The notes beneath the pieces were generated by a model. That model was not told the origin of the DNA. It did no database searches and worked only from the letters and a program-made list of their open reading frames with translations. The translations under genes and the position numbers were made by a program. 64,000 bases of DNA from Streptomyces sp. NBC_00390 (lineage in GTDB: Bacteria; Actinomycetota; Actinomycetes; Streptomycetales; Streptomycetaceae): positions 7,936,001 to 8,000,000 of the forward strand of contig NZ_CP107945.1 of assembly GCF_036057275.1 (NCBI RefSeq), read 5' to 3'. Positions 43,146-51,514 of the stretch are shown piece after piece (position 1 is the stretch's first letter; the number at the start of each line of letters is the position of its first letter).

Positions 43146-43442
43146 TCAGGGCAGCTTGACCGCGAGGAGGTCGACGGGGCGGATGTCCGGCGGTGACGCC
43201 AGCATGGTCGGCGCCGCCTCCATCAGGGCCGCGGCGATCCGGCCCTGCAGATGGCCCGTCCGCCCCTCCTCGCTCTCGAACGTGTCGAAGACACCGAACG
43301 TGGTCTCGCTCTCCCGGAACGCGAACCAGGTCACGGTGTGCTCCTCCTCGCGGGCGAGCTGCAAGGCACTCTGCAGCAGGCCCTGCACCTGGTCGGCGTA
43401 CTCCGGCTTGGCCTCGATACGCGCCAGCAGTCCGATGTTCAT
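43146..43442 (-). CDS. Antibiotic-biosynthesis-monooxygenase-fold (ABM) protein
   Basis: 98-aa dimeric ferredoxin-like alpha/beta-barrel protein of the ABM/YgiN type. It shows the usual N-terminal NIGLLARIEAKPEYADQVQGLL, the mid strand TVTWFAFRESETTFGVFDTFESEEGR and a C-terminal LLAVKLP. Such proteins act in quinone or heme-type oxidation or detoxification. ATG 43442 has GGAG 7 nt upstream. It diverges from the GlxA-type regulator, which probably controls it. Confidence 0.83.
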   Translation of the reverse strand: MNIGLLARIEAKPEYADQVQGLLQSALQLAREEEHTVTWFAFRESETTFGVFDTFESEEGRTGHLQGRIAAALMEAAPTMLASPPDIRPVDLLAVKLP

Positions 43443-43522
43443 GAGGTTGCTCCTTGGCTGTGCGGTGCGCTCCGGATTCGGGGACAGCATCAACGTAGGC
43501 CGCCGATCCGTACCACCCCAGT

Positions 43523-43534
43523 GTCGTAAACGAC
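43523..43534. promoter_or_regulatory. Palindrome in the divergent promoter region
   Basis: GTCGTAAACGAC, two 5-bp arms around AA, between the divergent monooxygenase and GlxA-type genes; a TGTCG repeat follows directly. It is a possible regulator site. Confidence 0.4.
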
Positions 43535-43555
43535 GTGTCGGATACCATTTCCGCC

Positions 43556-44515
43556 ATGGATGTCGCGCTGGTGGTGTACGACGGTGTGTTCGACTCCGGG
43601 CTCTCGGCGCTGCTGGACGTGCTGGACGCGGCCAACGGGATGCGCGGCGAGCTGCCCCATCCGCCGCCCGCCTGGCAGGTGACGACGGTCGGCGCCCGCC
43701 GCCGGGTCCGCACCGGCGCGGGCCACCTCGTGACGGCCGAACCGGTGAGCGCTGCCGCGCACGCCGACCTGCTGCTCGTCCCGGCGCTCGCCGAGAGGCG
43801 GCCCGACACGCTCCTCGAGCAGATCGCCGGTCCCGCGCTCGCGCCCGTACGCGACCTCGTGGCCGCCACCCGCGAACGCGGAGCACCCGTCGCCTCGGCC
43901 TGCACCGGCACCTTCGTCCTGGCCGAGTCCGGGATTCTCGACGGGCGGGAGGCGACCACCACCTGGTGGCTCGCCCCGCTGTTCCGCAAACGTTTTCCGT
44001 CGGTCACGCTCGACGAGACGCGGATGGTGACGACATCGGACGGGGTGACGACGGCCGGCGCCGCCTTCGGGCACGTCGATCTCGCACTCGCCGTCGTCCG
44101 GATGACCAGCCCCGCCCTTGCGGATCTGATCGCCCGATACCTCGTCGTCGACGAACGGCCCTCGCAGTCGGCGTACACCATCCCGAGCGCCCTGGCCCAG
44201 AACGATCCGCTCGTCGCCGCGTTCGAACGATGGGTGCGGCTGCATCTCGACGGGCCGATCGGGATGGCCGAAGCGGCCCGGTCCCTGGGGGTGAGCGAAC
44301 GCACCCTCCAGCGGACGGTCCGCCGGGTGCTCGGCACCTCACCGGTGCGCTTCGTACAGGATCTGCGCGTCGAGCAGGCCTCGCACCTGCTGCGCACGAC
44401 GGACCTGTCGCTGGAGTCCATCGCCCGCAAGGTCGGCTACGAGCACGCCAACACCCTGCGGATCCTGTTGCGCGAGCGGACGGGCAACACGGCCGGGTCG
44501 CTGCGCGGACGCTGA
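43556..44515 (+). CDS. GlxA-type AraC-family transcriptional regulator
   Basis: 319-aa regulator with an N-terminal DJ-1/PfpI-like domain (residues ~1-175, VALVVYDGVFDSGLSALLDVL, SACTGTFVLAESGILDGREATTTWW) and a C-terminal AraC DNA-binding domain with two HTHs (MAEAARSLGVSERTLQRTVRRVLG, DLSLESIARKVGYEHANTLRILLRERTG). ATG 43556 has no clear Shine-Dalgarno, so the message may be leaderless; a GTG at 43535 overlaps the palindrome and is less likely. It is divergent from the monooxygenase gene. Confidence 0.86.
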   Translation: MDVALVVYDGVFDSGLSALLDVLDAANGMRGELPHPPPAWQVTTVGARRRVRTGAGHLVTAEPVSAAAHADLLLVPALAERRPDTLLEQIAGPALAPVRDLVAATRERGAPVASACTGTFVLAESGILDGREATTTWWLAPLFRKRFPSVTLDETRMVTTSDGVTTAGAAFGHVDLALAVVRMTSPALADLIARYLVVDERPSQSAYTIPSALAQNDPLVAAFERWVRLHLDGPIGMAEAARSLGVSERTLQRTVRRVLGTSPVRFVQDLRVEQASHLLRTTDLSLESIARKVGYEHANTLRILLRERTGNTAGSLRGR

Positions 44516-44598
44516 ACCGCGGGCAGGACCGCCGCACGGTGAAAGTCTCTGGGCATTGTCGGTGCCCGTCCTTACCATGGTCATCAATTCCGGGCCCT

Positions 44599-44646
44599 CC
44601 TCGGCGGCGCAGGCACGCCTGTGTACGCGTGCCTGCGCCGCCGAGG
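44599..44646. terminator. Strong terminator after the GlxA-type gene
   Basis: Perfect 20-bp inverted repeat (44599-44618, 44627-44646) with an 8-nt loop, 80 nt after the regulator stop and before the Hsp90-like gene. Confidence 0.7.
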
Positions 44647-44750
44647 CCGGGGGCCGGGCCATATCGCGATTCGTGAGGGGGGGACCCCGCGATCGCCCGA
44701 CCCGCGCCCGCGGCCGCCACATCGGAGTCGCGAGGACGCCCCCTGCGCCC

Positions 44751-46652
44751 ATGAACCTCTCCTCGCCCGAATCCTCCCGACCGGCAGCAGACGCGTCGCC
44801 CGACGGCGACCAGGCGTCCCTGCCGACGGCCAACACCTTCCAGGTGGACCTGCGGGGTCTTGTCGACCTGCTCTCCCACCACCTCTACTCGAGCCCCCGC
44901 GTCTACGTGCGCGAACTGCTCCAGAACGCGGTGGACGCCGTCACCGCCCGCCTCGCCCACGACCCGTCGGCGCCCATGAACATCCGCCTCACGGCTACGG
45001 GCGACGCCGTCGTCATGGAGGACACAGGCATCGGCCTGACCTCCGACGAGGTGCACACGCTGCTCGCCACCATCGGCCGCAGTTCCAAACGCGACGGTCT
45101 GGAGAACGCGCGGCAGGAGTTTCTCGGCCAGTTCGGCATCGGACTGCTCGCCTGCTTCGTCGTCGCCCGGCAGATCCGCGTCGTGTCGCGGTCCGCGCGC
45201 AAGCCCGACGAGCCGCCCGTCGAGTGGCTGGCGAGCGACGACGGTTCGTACACGGTGCGGACCCTGCCCCACGAGGCCCGTCCGGAACCCGGCACGACCG
45301 TCCGGCTGGAGCCGCGGCCCGGCGCCCAGGAATGGACCGACCCCGGGCGCGTCGCCGAACTCGCCGCGGACTTCGGTTCGCTGCTGCCCCACGACGTCAC
45401 CTTCATCGGCCCGGACGCCATCGACCGTCCCCTGACCGAGCGGCCCGCCGTATGGGACCGGGCCCACCCGACGCCCACCGCTCGCCGTGTCGCGCTCGCC
45501 GGGCACTGCTCGCGTGTCTTCGGGTTCACGCCGCTCGACTCCATCGACCTGGACCTGCCCGTCGCCGGGGTGCGAGGAGTCGGCTACGTCCTCCCCGCCG
45601 CGACCAGCCCTGCCCACCGGGCGGCCCACCGCGTCTACCTGAAGGGCATGCTCCTCACCGACCGGGCGGACAACCTGCTTCCGGACTGGGCGTTCTTCGT
45701 CCGGGTCGTCCTCGACACCGACACCCTTCGCCCCACCGCGTCCCGGGAGAACCTGTACGACGACGAGACGCTCGCCGCCGTACGCGAAGCGCTGGGCGTC
45801 CGGATCCGCGAATGGCTCGCCGAGCTCGCCGCCGGTGATCCCGACCGCCTCGCCGCCTTCCTCACCGTGCACCATCTGGGCGTCAAGTCCATGGCCCGGC
45901 ACGACGCGGAACTGTTCGCGCTGATGCTGCCGTGGCTGCCGTTCGAAACCAGCGACGGCCGCGTCACGCTCGACGAGTTCGTCCGCGCGCACCCCCAGGT
46001 CCACTTCACGCGCACCGTCGAGGAGTTCCGTCAGGTCTCGCCCATCGCGGCCGCACACGGCCTGGGAGTCGTCAACGGCGGGTACACCTACGACGCCGAT
46101 CTCATCGCCCTGCTGCCGCAGATCAGGGACGAGGTCACCGTCAGCGAACTCGACGCGGGCGCTGTCACGGCACATCTCGACCCGGTCGAGCCCCACCAGG
46201 AACTGGCCCTCGCCGCCTTCCTCGCCACGGCCCGGACCCGCCTCGACCCACTCGCGTGCGACGTGGCGCTACGGGCCTTCCAGCCGGTGACCGTACCGGC
46301 GCTCTTCCTCGACGACCGCGAGGCCCGCCACGAGCGGGACCGCGCGGCGGCCGAGGAGAGCGCCGACAACCTGTGGAGCGACATCCTCGGCGCACTGCGC
46401 GGCTCGGCACCGCGCGCCCGGCTCGTCCTCAACCACAACAACCCCCTGGTCCGCCGCATCGCCGCCATCACCGACGCCGAGCTGGCCGGCACCGCCGTCG
46501 AGTCGCTGTACGGCCAGGCCCTGCTGATGGCCCAGCGCCCGCTGCGCCCCGCCGACACGTCACTGCTCAACCGGGCCTTCCTCGGCCTTCTGGAATGGGC
46601 CACACATCCGATCACCGCTCAGGCCGTCACGTCCGAGGAGGGCGACAAGTGA
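44751..46652 (+). CDS. Hsp90-family chaperone-like ATPase
   Basis: 633-aa HtpG relative. The GHKL ATPase domain shows the N box (YVRELLQNAVDAVTAR), G1 (EDTGIGL) and G2 (GQFGIGLLACFVV). The middle domain has the arginine-bearing ENLYDDETL segment (PTASRENLYDDE). The C-terminal part is diverged and ends TSEEGDK, without an MEEVD peptide. The client is unknown. ATG 44751 has no good Shine-Dalgarno nearby, so the exact start is uncertain. It overlaps the TPR gene by 4 nt (GTGA), which signals joint function. Confidence 0.84.
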   Translation: MNLSSPESSRPAADASPDGDQASLPTANTFQVDLRGLVDLLSHHLYSSPRVYVRELLQNAVDAVTARLAHDPSAPMNIRLTATGDAVVMEDTGIGLTSDEVHTLLATIGRSSKRDGLENARQEFLGQFGIGLLACFVVARQIRVVSRSARKPDEPPVEWLASDDGSYTVRTLPHEARPEPGTTVRLEPRPGAQEWTDPGRVAELAADFGSLLPHDVTFIGPDAIDRPLTERPAVWDRAHPTPTARRVALAGHCSRVFGFTPLDSIDLDLPVAGVRGVGYVLPAATSPAHRAAHRVYLKGMLLTDRADNLLPDWAFFVRVVLDTDTLRPTASRENLYDDETLAAVREALGVRIREWLAELAAGDPDRLAAFLTVHHLGVKSMARHDAELFALMLPWLPFETSDGRVTLDEFVRAHPQVHFTRTVEEFRQVSPIAAAHGLGVVNGGYTYDADLIALLPQIRDEVTVSELDAGAVTAHLDPVEPHQELALAAFLATARTRLDPLACDVALRAFQPVTVPALFLDDREARHERDRAAAEESADNLWSDILGALRGSAPRARLVLNHNNPLVRRIAAITDAELAGTAVESLYGQALLMAQRPLRPADTSLLNRAFLGLLEWATHPITAQAVTSEEGDK

Positions 46653-49594
46653 CCACCAGCCCGCCCCCCGGGGACATCCGCCGTGCCCTGTGGGAGAACG
46701 CGTCCGCGCCCAACGGCCTCCTGCGCAACGCGCGCGCCGAGGAACTGGTCGCGGCCGCCGAGTCGACCGGTAACCGCGACCTGCTCCGTCAGGCCCTGTT
46801 CGGCCTGATCAAGGCGTACGAGTACAGCACCGAGCGGGGCAAGATGATGGTCCCGTTCGCCCGGCTCCTTCAGGAGTGGGACCAGGACCCCTCGGCGTTC
46901 GACTCCAGTGACACCTACACCTTCCACTGGCTGTTCAAGTGGGTCAGCTCCGGCATGCTGTCCCTGCCGGAGATGCCGCTCGCGAGCATGGAGAAGTGGC
47001 TCGCCGAGATGGAGCGCCGGTACCGCGTCGGCGGCTACAGCGAACGAGCCGTTCGGCAGGCCGAGTTCGAACTCGCCGACGACACCGGCGACACCGAGCG
47101 GGCGGCGCGCGCGTTCGCCGCGTGGACCGCGGCTGACCGTGATCAGATGGCCAACTGCCACGCCTGCGAGCTCAACGACCAGGGCTGGTACTGGCTGCGA
47201 CAGGGACAGGACGAGAAGGCTCTGCAAGTGTGGGAGCCGGTCCTCGCCGGCCGCTCCACCTGCATGGAGGAGCCGCACCGGGTCCTCGCCAAGTCACTGC
47301 TGCCGCTGTTGCGGACCGGGCGCGCCGACGAGGCCCGCAGAAACCATTTGCGCGGCTACCGCATGGCGCGGGGCAACGAAAGCCTGCTGCCGTCGATCGG
47401 TCTGCACATCGAGTTCTGCGCACTGACCGGGAACGAGGGCCGGGGCCTCGAACTGCTCGCCGAGCACGCCTCGCACCTCACCTCACAGGGCAACCCCTCG
47501 GCGCGACTGGAGATGTTCACCGGGACGCTCGTACTGCTCCAGCGCCTGCTGGCCCTCGGCCTTCAGACGCAGCCCGCGGTCGCGTACGCGGGACAGCAGC
47601 GCACGGTGCGAGAGCTGTACGACATCCTGGACTCCGAGGCCGTGTCGATCGCGGCCCGCTTCGACCTGCGCAACGGCAGCGACGTGGTCTCCCGCCGGCT
47701 GGCCGGCCGGCGCGGAGCCCGGCCGCTGGTGGACAGCCTGCCTCTGGGCGTCCGGGCCGCGTCGCTCACCGCCGCCGTACCTTCTGCGGCTGTCGCACCG
47801 GCACCGCAGGAGGCGGCGTCGCAGCAGCCGTTGTCCGAGCTGGTGGCCGAGGCACGCCAACTGCGCACGCAAGGCCACCCGAAGGCATCGTCCGCATGGG
47901 ACAGGGTCGACGCTCTGGTCGCCGAGCGGGACGAGGCGCCCGACCCGATGCTCGCCGCCGACCTGCTGGAACGCCGCGCGGTCCGCGCGGGCCACGCGGG
48001 CGGGGACACCGTCCGCAGCTTCTTCGAGCAGACCGTCGCCGCCTACCGGGCAGCCGGAGACCCCGGCCGGGCGGCCCTCAACGAGCTGAGGGTGGTGTAC
48101 GCGGCAGCGCAAACGGGGGCGGAGCCGGACGAGATCCGGAAGCTGCTGGCGACGGCCACGGCGTCGGCGCAGGCGCTGGACCCGTCCGATCCCACCAGGA
48201 CACGGCGGATCGCGACGGCCGCACTGTCCGCGCTGAAGCTCGAGCCGGCCCTGCGGGACACGGACGGCGGTGAGCTCGTCCTCGACCACACGCGTTTCGA
48301 CTCCGATCTGGCGGCGTTCGTCGCCGAGTTCGCCGGCGCGGTCACTCAGGAGGGCGGCGAGATCGGCGATCTGCTCTCCGACGCCGAGCAGTTGCGGGCC
48401 GAACAGGCCTGGCACACGGGCGACGTGGAGCGTGCCGACGAGCTGTTCGCCTCCGCGGCCGGGCGCAGCATCACCGCCGGCCGGCCGTGGGACGCCGCCG
48501 AGTCCCTGAGCCGCCGCGCCCGGCTGCTGCTGATGCTGCAACGCCCGCAGGAGGCCGAGCAGGTGGCGCGCGCCGCCCTCACGCACGGCGCCGAACTCGT
48601 CGAGCCGGACGAGCTGGGGCGGATACGGCTCACGCTGGCCGAGATCCTCTACCAGCATGACGGCAAGGAGTCCGAAGCAGCGCTCTACGCCCTGGAGGCG
48701 ACGCACTGGTTCGATGCAGCCGGGGACTCGGCCGGCGCGGGAGCGTATGCCCGCCTGGTCCTCGCCCAGGCCTACGGCGAGACCGGACGCGCCGCCGAGG
48801 CGGCCGAAGTGCTCGAGTCCGTGCTGCCGGACCTGCTGGAGCACGGCGACGAGCGCGCCGTGCAGGCACGGGAGACGCTCGCGCGGAACCTGCGCGCACT
48901 CGGTGACCAGCGGGCCGCCGCCGAGCAGTATCTGCTCGCCGCCGAGGTGGTCAAGGGCTGGGAACACCAGCGGCCGCACGCCCAGCTGGCCACGCTCGCC
49001 GCCGAATGCCTCGCGGGCGCGGGGATGCAGGACGAGGCCGTAGCCGCCTACCACCGCGCGGTCGACCTGTGGGAGACCGTGGGCGAAGCGGTCGCCCTCG
49101 CCCGGGCACTGCGGTCCCTGGCATGGCTCGAGGCCCAGGAGGGTGACTCACGGGCCGCGAAGGATCTGATGGAGAAGGCGCTTTCGGCTGTCGGCGGCGA
49201 CGGGCCCGAGCTCCTGCTGGAGCGCGCCAGGACATGGACACAGACGGCAGAGCTGCTCCTCGACGACCTGTACGAATACGACGAGGACGACGATGGGGAG
49301 GACGAAGGCGGGTCCCAGGACGGTGGGGAAGCGGCTGCCGTCCGCCGTGAGGCGCTCGTCCTGCTCGACAGGGCCGACGCCGCGTTCGAGGCGCTCGGCG
49401 CCGAGGTACTGGACGAGCGAGCCCGCTGCGTCGTCCGCGCGGCCTGGACCGAACGGGAACTCGACCGCACCGACGACGCGACTGCCCGGGTGCGCGCACT
49501 GATCGGCGAACTCTCGGCCCTGCCGTCGGACGGCGCCCGCTCCGCCGTGCGCCGTCTGGAGCACACGCTGGGGCAGCTCACACCGCCGAGCTGA
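46649..49594 (+). CDS. Large TPR-repeat protein coupled to the Hsp90-like gene
   Basis: 981-aa cytoplasmic protein made of helical repeats. TPR-like units are clear in the C-terminal half (EALALYALEATHWF-type, AYHRAVDLWETVGEAVALARALRSLAWLE, SRAAKDLMEKALSAV). A middle acidic, Pro/Ala-rich linker (~residues 385-410) separates two repeat blocks, and an acidic stretch (EYDEDDDGEDEG, ~residue 880) lies near the end. It starts within the stop codon of the Hsp90-like gene (GTGA at 46649-46652). Eukaryotic Hsp90 uses TPR co-chaperones, so a partner role is a reasonable inference here, not proof. Confidence 0.8.
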   Translation: MTTSPPPGDIRRALWENASAPNGLLRNARAEELVAAAESTGNRDLLRQALFGLIKAYEYSTERGKMMVPFARLLQEWDQDPSAFDSSDTYTFHWLFKWVSSGMLSLPEMPLASMEKWLAEMERRYRVGGYSERAVRQAEFELADDTGDTERAARAFAAWTAADRDQMANCHACELNDQGWYWLRQGQDEKALQVWEPVLAGRSTCMEEPHRVLAKSLLPLLRTGRADEARRNHLRGYRMARGNESLLPSIGLHIEFCALTGNEGRGLELLAEHASHLTSQGNPSARLEMFTGTLVLLQRLLALGLQTQPAVAYAGQQRTVRELYDILDSEAVSIAARFDLRNGSDVVSRRLAGRRGARPLVDSLPLGVRAASLTAAVPSAAVAPAPQEAASQQPLSELVAEARQLRTQGHPKASSAWDRVDALVAERDEAPDPMLAADLLERRAVRAGHAGGDTVRSFFEQTVAAYRAAGDPGRAALNELRVVYAAAQTGAEPDEIRKLLATATASAQALDPSDPTRTRRIATAALSALKLEPALRDTDGGELVLDHTRFDSDLAAFVAEFAGAVTQEGGEIGDLLSDAEQLRAEQAWHTGDVERADELFASAAGRSITAGRPWDAAESLSRRARLLLMLQRPQEAEQVARAALTHGAELVEPDELGRIRLTLAEILYQHDGKESEAALYALEATHWFDAAGDSAGAGAYARLVLAQAYGETGRAAEAAEVLESVLPDLLEHGDERAVQARETLARNLRALGDQRAAAEQYLLAAEVVKGWEHQRPHAQLATLAAECLAGAGMQDEAVAAYHRAVDLWETVGEAVALARALRSLAWLEAQEGDSRAAKDLMEKALSAVGGDGPELLLERARTWTQTAELLLDDLYEYDEDDDGEDEGGSQDGGEAAAVRREALVLLDRADAAFEALGAEVLDERARCVVRAAWTERELDRTDDATARVRALIGELSALPSDGARSAVRRLEHTLGQLTPPS

Positions 49595-49596
49595 CA

Positions 49597-49631
49597 TTAC
49601 GGGGCACCGGCCGCAGGCCGGTGCCCCGTAA
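49597..49631. terminator. Terminator between the TPR and GMC genes
   Basis: Perfect 16-bp inverted repeat (49597-49612, 49616-49631) with a 3-nt loop, 2 nt after the TPR stop and shared by the convergent GMC oxidoreductase transcript. Confidence 0.75.
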
Positions 49632-49651
49632 CCGCCGCTCTGCCCCTGGGG

Positions 49652-51514
49652 TCAGGCCGGGCCGCCCGCGGCAGCGGCCTCGCACACCGCCAGTGCCGTT
49701 GCCATGATGGTCAGCTGAGGGTTCACCTCAGGACAGCTCGGCAACGCCGATCCGTCCACGACCAGGACGCCGTGCACGCCGCGCAGCCGGCCATGGGGAT
49801 CGGCGGGCGCGGTCTGCGTGTCGGCCCCGATGGCGACCGTCCCCGTCGGGTGGAACGCCGACAGATGCAGCTGTCGTGCCGTCACATTCCCTAGGAGCAG
49901 CCTCAGTTCCGCGACGGAACGGGCCCGAGGCGCGGCCGCGATCCCCGTCAGGACCTCCTCGGCGCCTGCCGCGAACAGCAGCTCTCCCATGGCCTCGACC
50001 GCGCGCAGCAGCCGTCGGCCGTCGCGAGGATCGAGGTCGTAGCGCAGCACACTGCGCCGAGCTCCCAGGACCCGGCCCGAGGGCCGGTCGGCGATCATCG
50101 CGCCGAGTGTGGCGAGGTTGCCCGCCTCCTCCAGTTCCGTCCGCAGGGCGCGTCCCACGCCGGGCAACACGAACGATCCCATGCCCGGAGGCCCGGCCGT
50201 GGCCTCGATGAGGATCCCGTCGTCGTGGTGCTGCTCGATGCCGACGCTCTGCAGGACGCCGTGCCACGCGGTGATCCGTTCCGTGAAGCGCCCGGCGACG
50301 CTGGTCGCCGGATGGACGGCGAGATTGCGCCCGAGCCGGGGGTGACGGCCGAGACCGGAACGCCGCAGCAGCGGGGGAGAGTGCAGCGCCCCGGCCGCGA
50401 CGACGACGAGCGGTGCGAGGATCTCGAAGTCCGTTCCGTCCGGCCGCCGTACGCTGACGCCACAGGCCCGCGGGCCGCCGGGCCGGTCCGGATCGGTCAG
50501 GATGCGGCGCACGTACGCGCTGGTGACGATCCGTGCCCCCGCGGCGCATGCGTCAGGCAGCACGGACAGCTGAACGCTCTGCTTGGCGCCGGTCGGACAG
50601 CCGACGACGCACTGGCACGAGCCCTTGCAGCCAGGCGCGTTGCGCCGCAGGGGTCCGGCCTTCCAGCCGAGGATCTCGGCGCCGACCAGGGCCGTGCGCC
50701 CGTTGCGGCCCAGGACGTCGAGCGGCTGGGTCGCCACCCGCAGAGTGCGTTCGACCTCGTCGAGGCGCGCCGCGAAGGAGGCCGCGTCGGCCAGGTCCAC
50801 TCCGAACCTGTCGCGCCAGCGCGCGAGCACATGGTCCGGAGTGCGGTAGCACGTACCGGAGTTGACGACGGTGGTGCCTCCCACCGCCCGGCCCACCGGA
50901 AGCACCACGGGCGGGTTGCCGAGCGCGACGGTCGCGCCTCCGTCGCGGTACAGCTCCGCGAACCGGTCAAGCGGTGCCCGCCGCCCGAATCCGGCGGTGG
51001 TGTGCCGGCGTCCCTCCTCCAGGACCACGACACGCATCCCGGCGCGGGCGAGCGTGCGCGCGGCGATCGCACCGCCCGCGCCGGAGCCGATCACGACGGC
51101 GTCGGCCGTCGAACGGTCCGGCCACTCGGCCGACGCCACGCAGTCCAGCGGCGGATCCTCGAACGGCGGCGCGGAGGGCGCGCGGCGCGGCTCCTCGTGG
51201 AGCATCCGTTCCGTGCCCGCGGCCAGCATCACCGGGACTTTCACGGCGTCCAGCACGGGCACCAGTGCGGGGCGGGCGGTCAGCGAGGCCAGCACGTTCT
51301 CCCGCTCGCCCGGCGTGAGCCCGCTCAGCCGCCGGCCCGTGCGTACCGCGGCGTACGCGTCGATGGCCGCGGCCGCACCGTGCACCCCGGCCCGGGCCGC
51401 TGCGGGCATCGCATCGAGCATCCTGCCGAGCCGGTCGGTCACCGCACCGGGCCAGGACGCGCTGCCGTCGTCGGCGAGAAGAGCGGCGACGAGGCCGCCG
51501 AGCCTGTTGCTCAC
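49652..51514 (-). CDS. GMC-family FAD oxidoreductase (cholesterol-oxidase-like)
   Basis: 620-aa flavin oxidoreductase of the glucose-methanol-choline family. A ~130-residue helical leader is followed by the FAD-binding dinucleotide fold (DAVVIGSGAGGAIAARTLARAGMRVVVLEEG), VGRAVGGTTVVNSGTCYRTP, a Cys motif (CKGSCQCVVGCP) and the C-terminal HPTGTVAIGAD with the catalytic His, then GSALPSCPEVNPQLTIMATA. The CxxxCxC segment is unusual among GMC enzymes. Alcohol or sterol oxidation is likely. The start GTG 51514 overlaps the upstream gene (GTGA). Confidence 0.84.
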   Translation of the reverse strand: MSNRLGGLVAALLADDGSASWPGAVTDRLGRMLDAMPAAARAGVHGAAAAIDAYAAVRTGRRLSGLTPGERENVLASLTARPALVPVLDAVKVPVMLAAGTERMLHEEPRRAPSAPPFEDPPLDCVASAEWPDRSTADAVVIGSGAGGAIAARTLARAGMRVVVLEEGRRHTTAGFGRRAPLDRFAELYRDGGATVALGNPPVVLPVGRAVGGTTVVNSGTCYRTPDHVLARWRDRFGVDLADAASFAARLDEVERTLRVATQPLDVLGRNGRTALVGAEILGWKAGPLRRNAPGCKGSCQCVVGCPTGAKQSVQLSVLPDACAAGARIVTSAYVRRILTDPDRPGGPRACGVSVRRPDGTDFEILAPLVVVAAGALHSPPLLRRSGLGRHPRLGRNLAVHPATSVAGRFTERITAWHGVLQSVGIEQHHDDGILIEATAGPPGMGSFVLPGVGRALRTELEEAGNLATLGAMIADRPSGRVLGARRSVLRYDLDPRDGRRLLRAVEAMGELLFAAGAEEVLTGIAAAPRARSVAELRLLLGNVTARQLHLSAFHPTGTVAIGADTQTAPADPHGRLRGVHGVLVVDGSALPSCPEVNPQLTIMATALAVCEAAAAGGPA

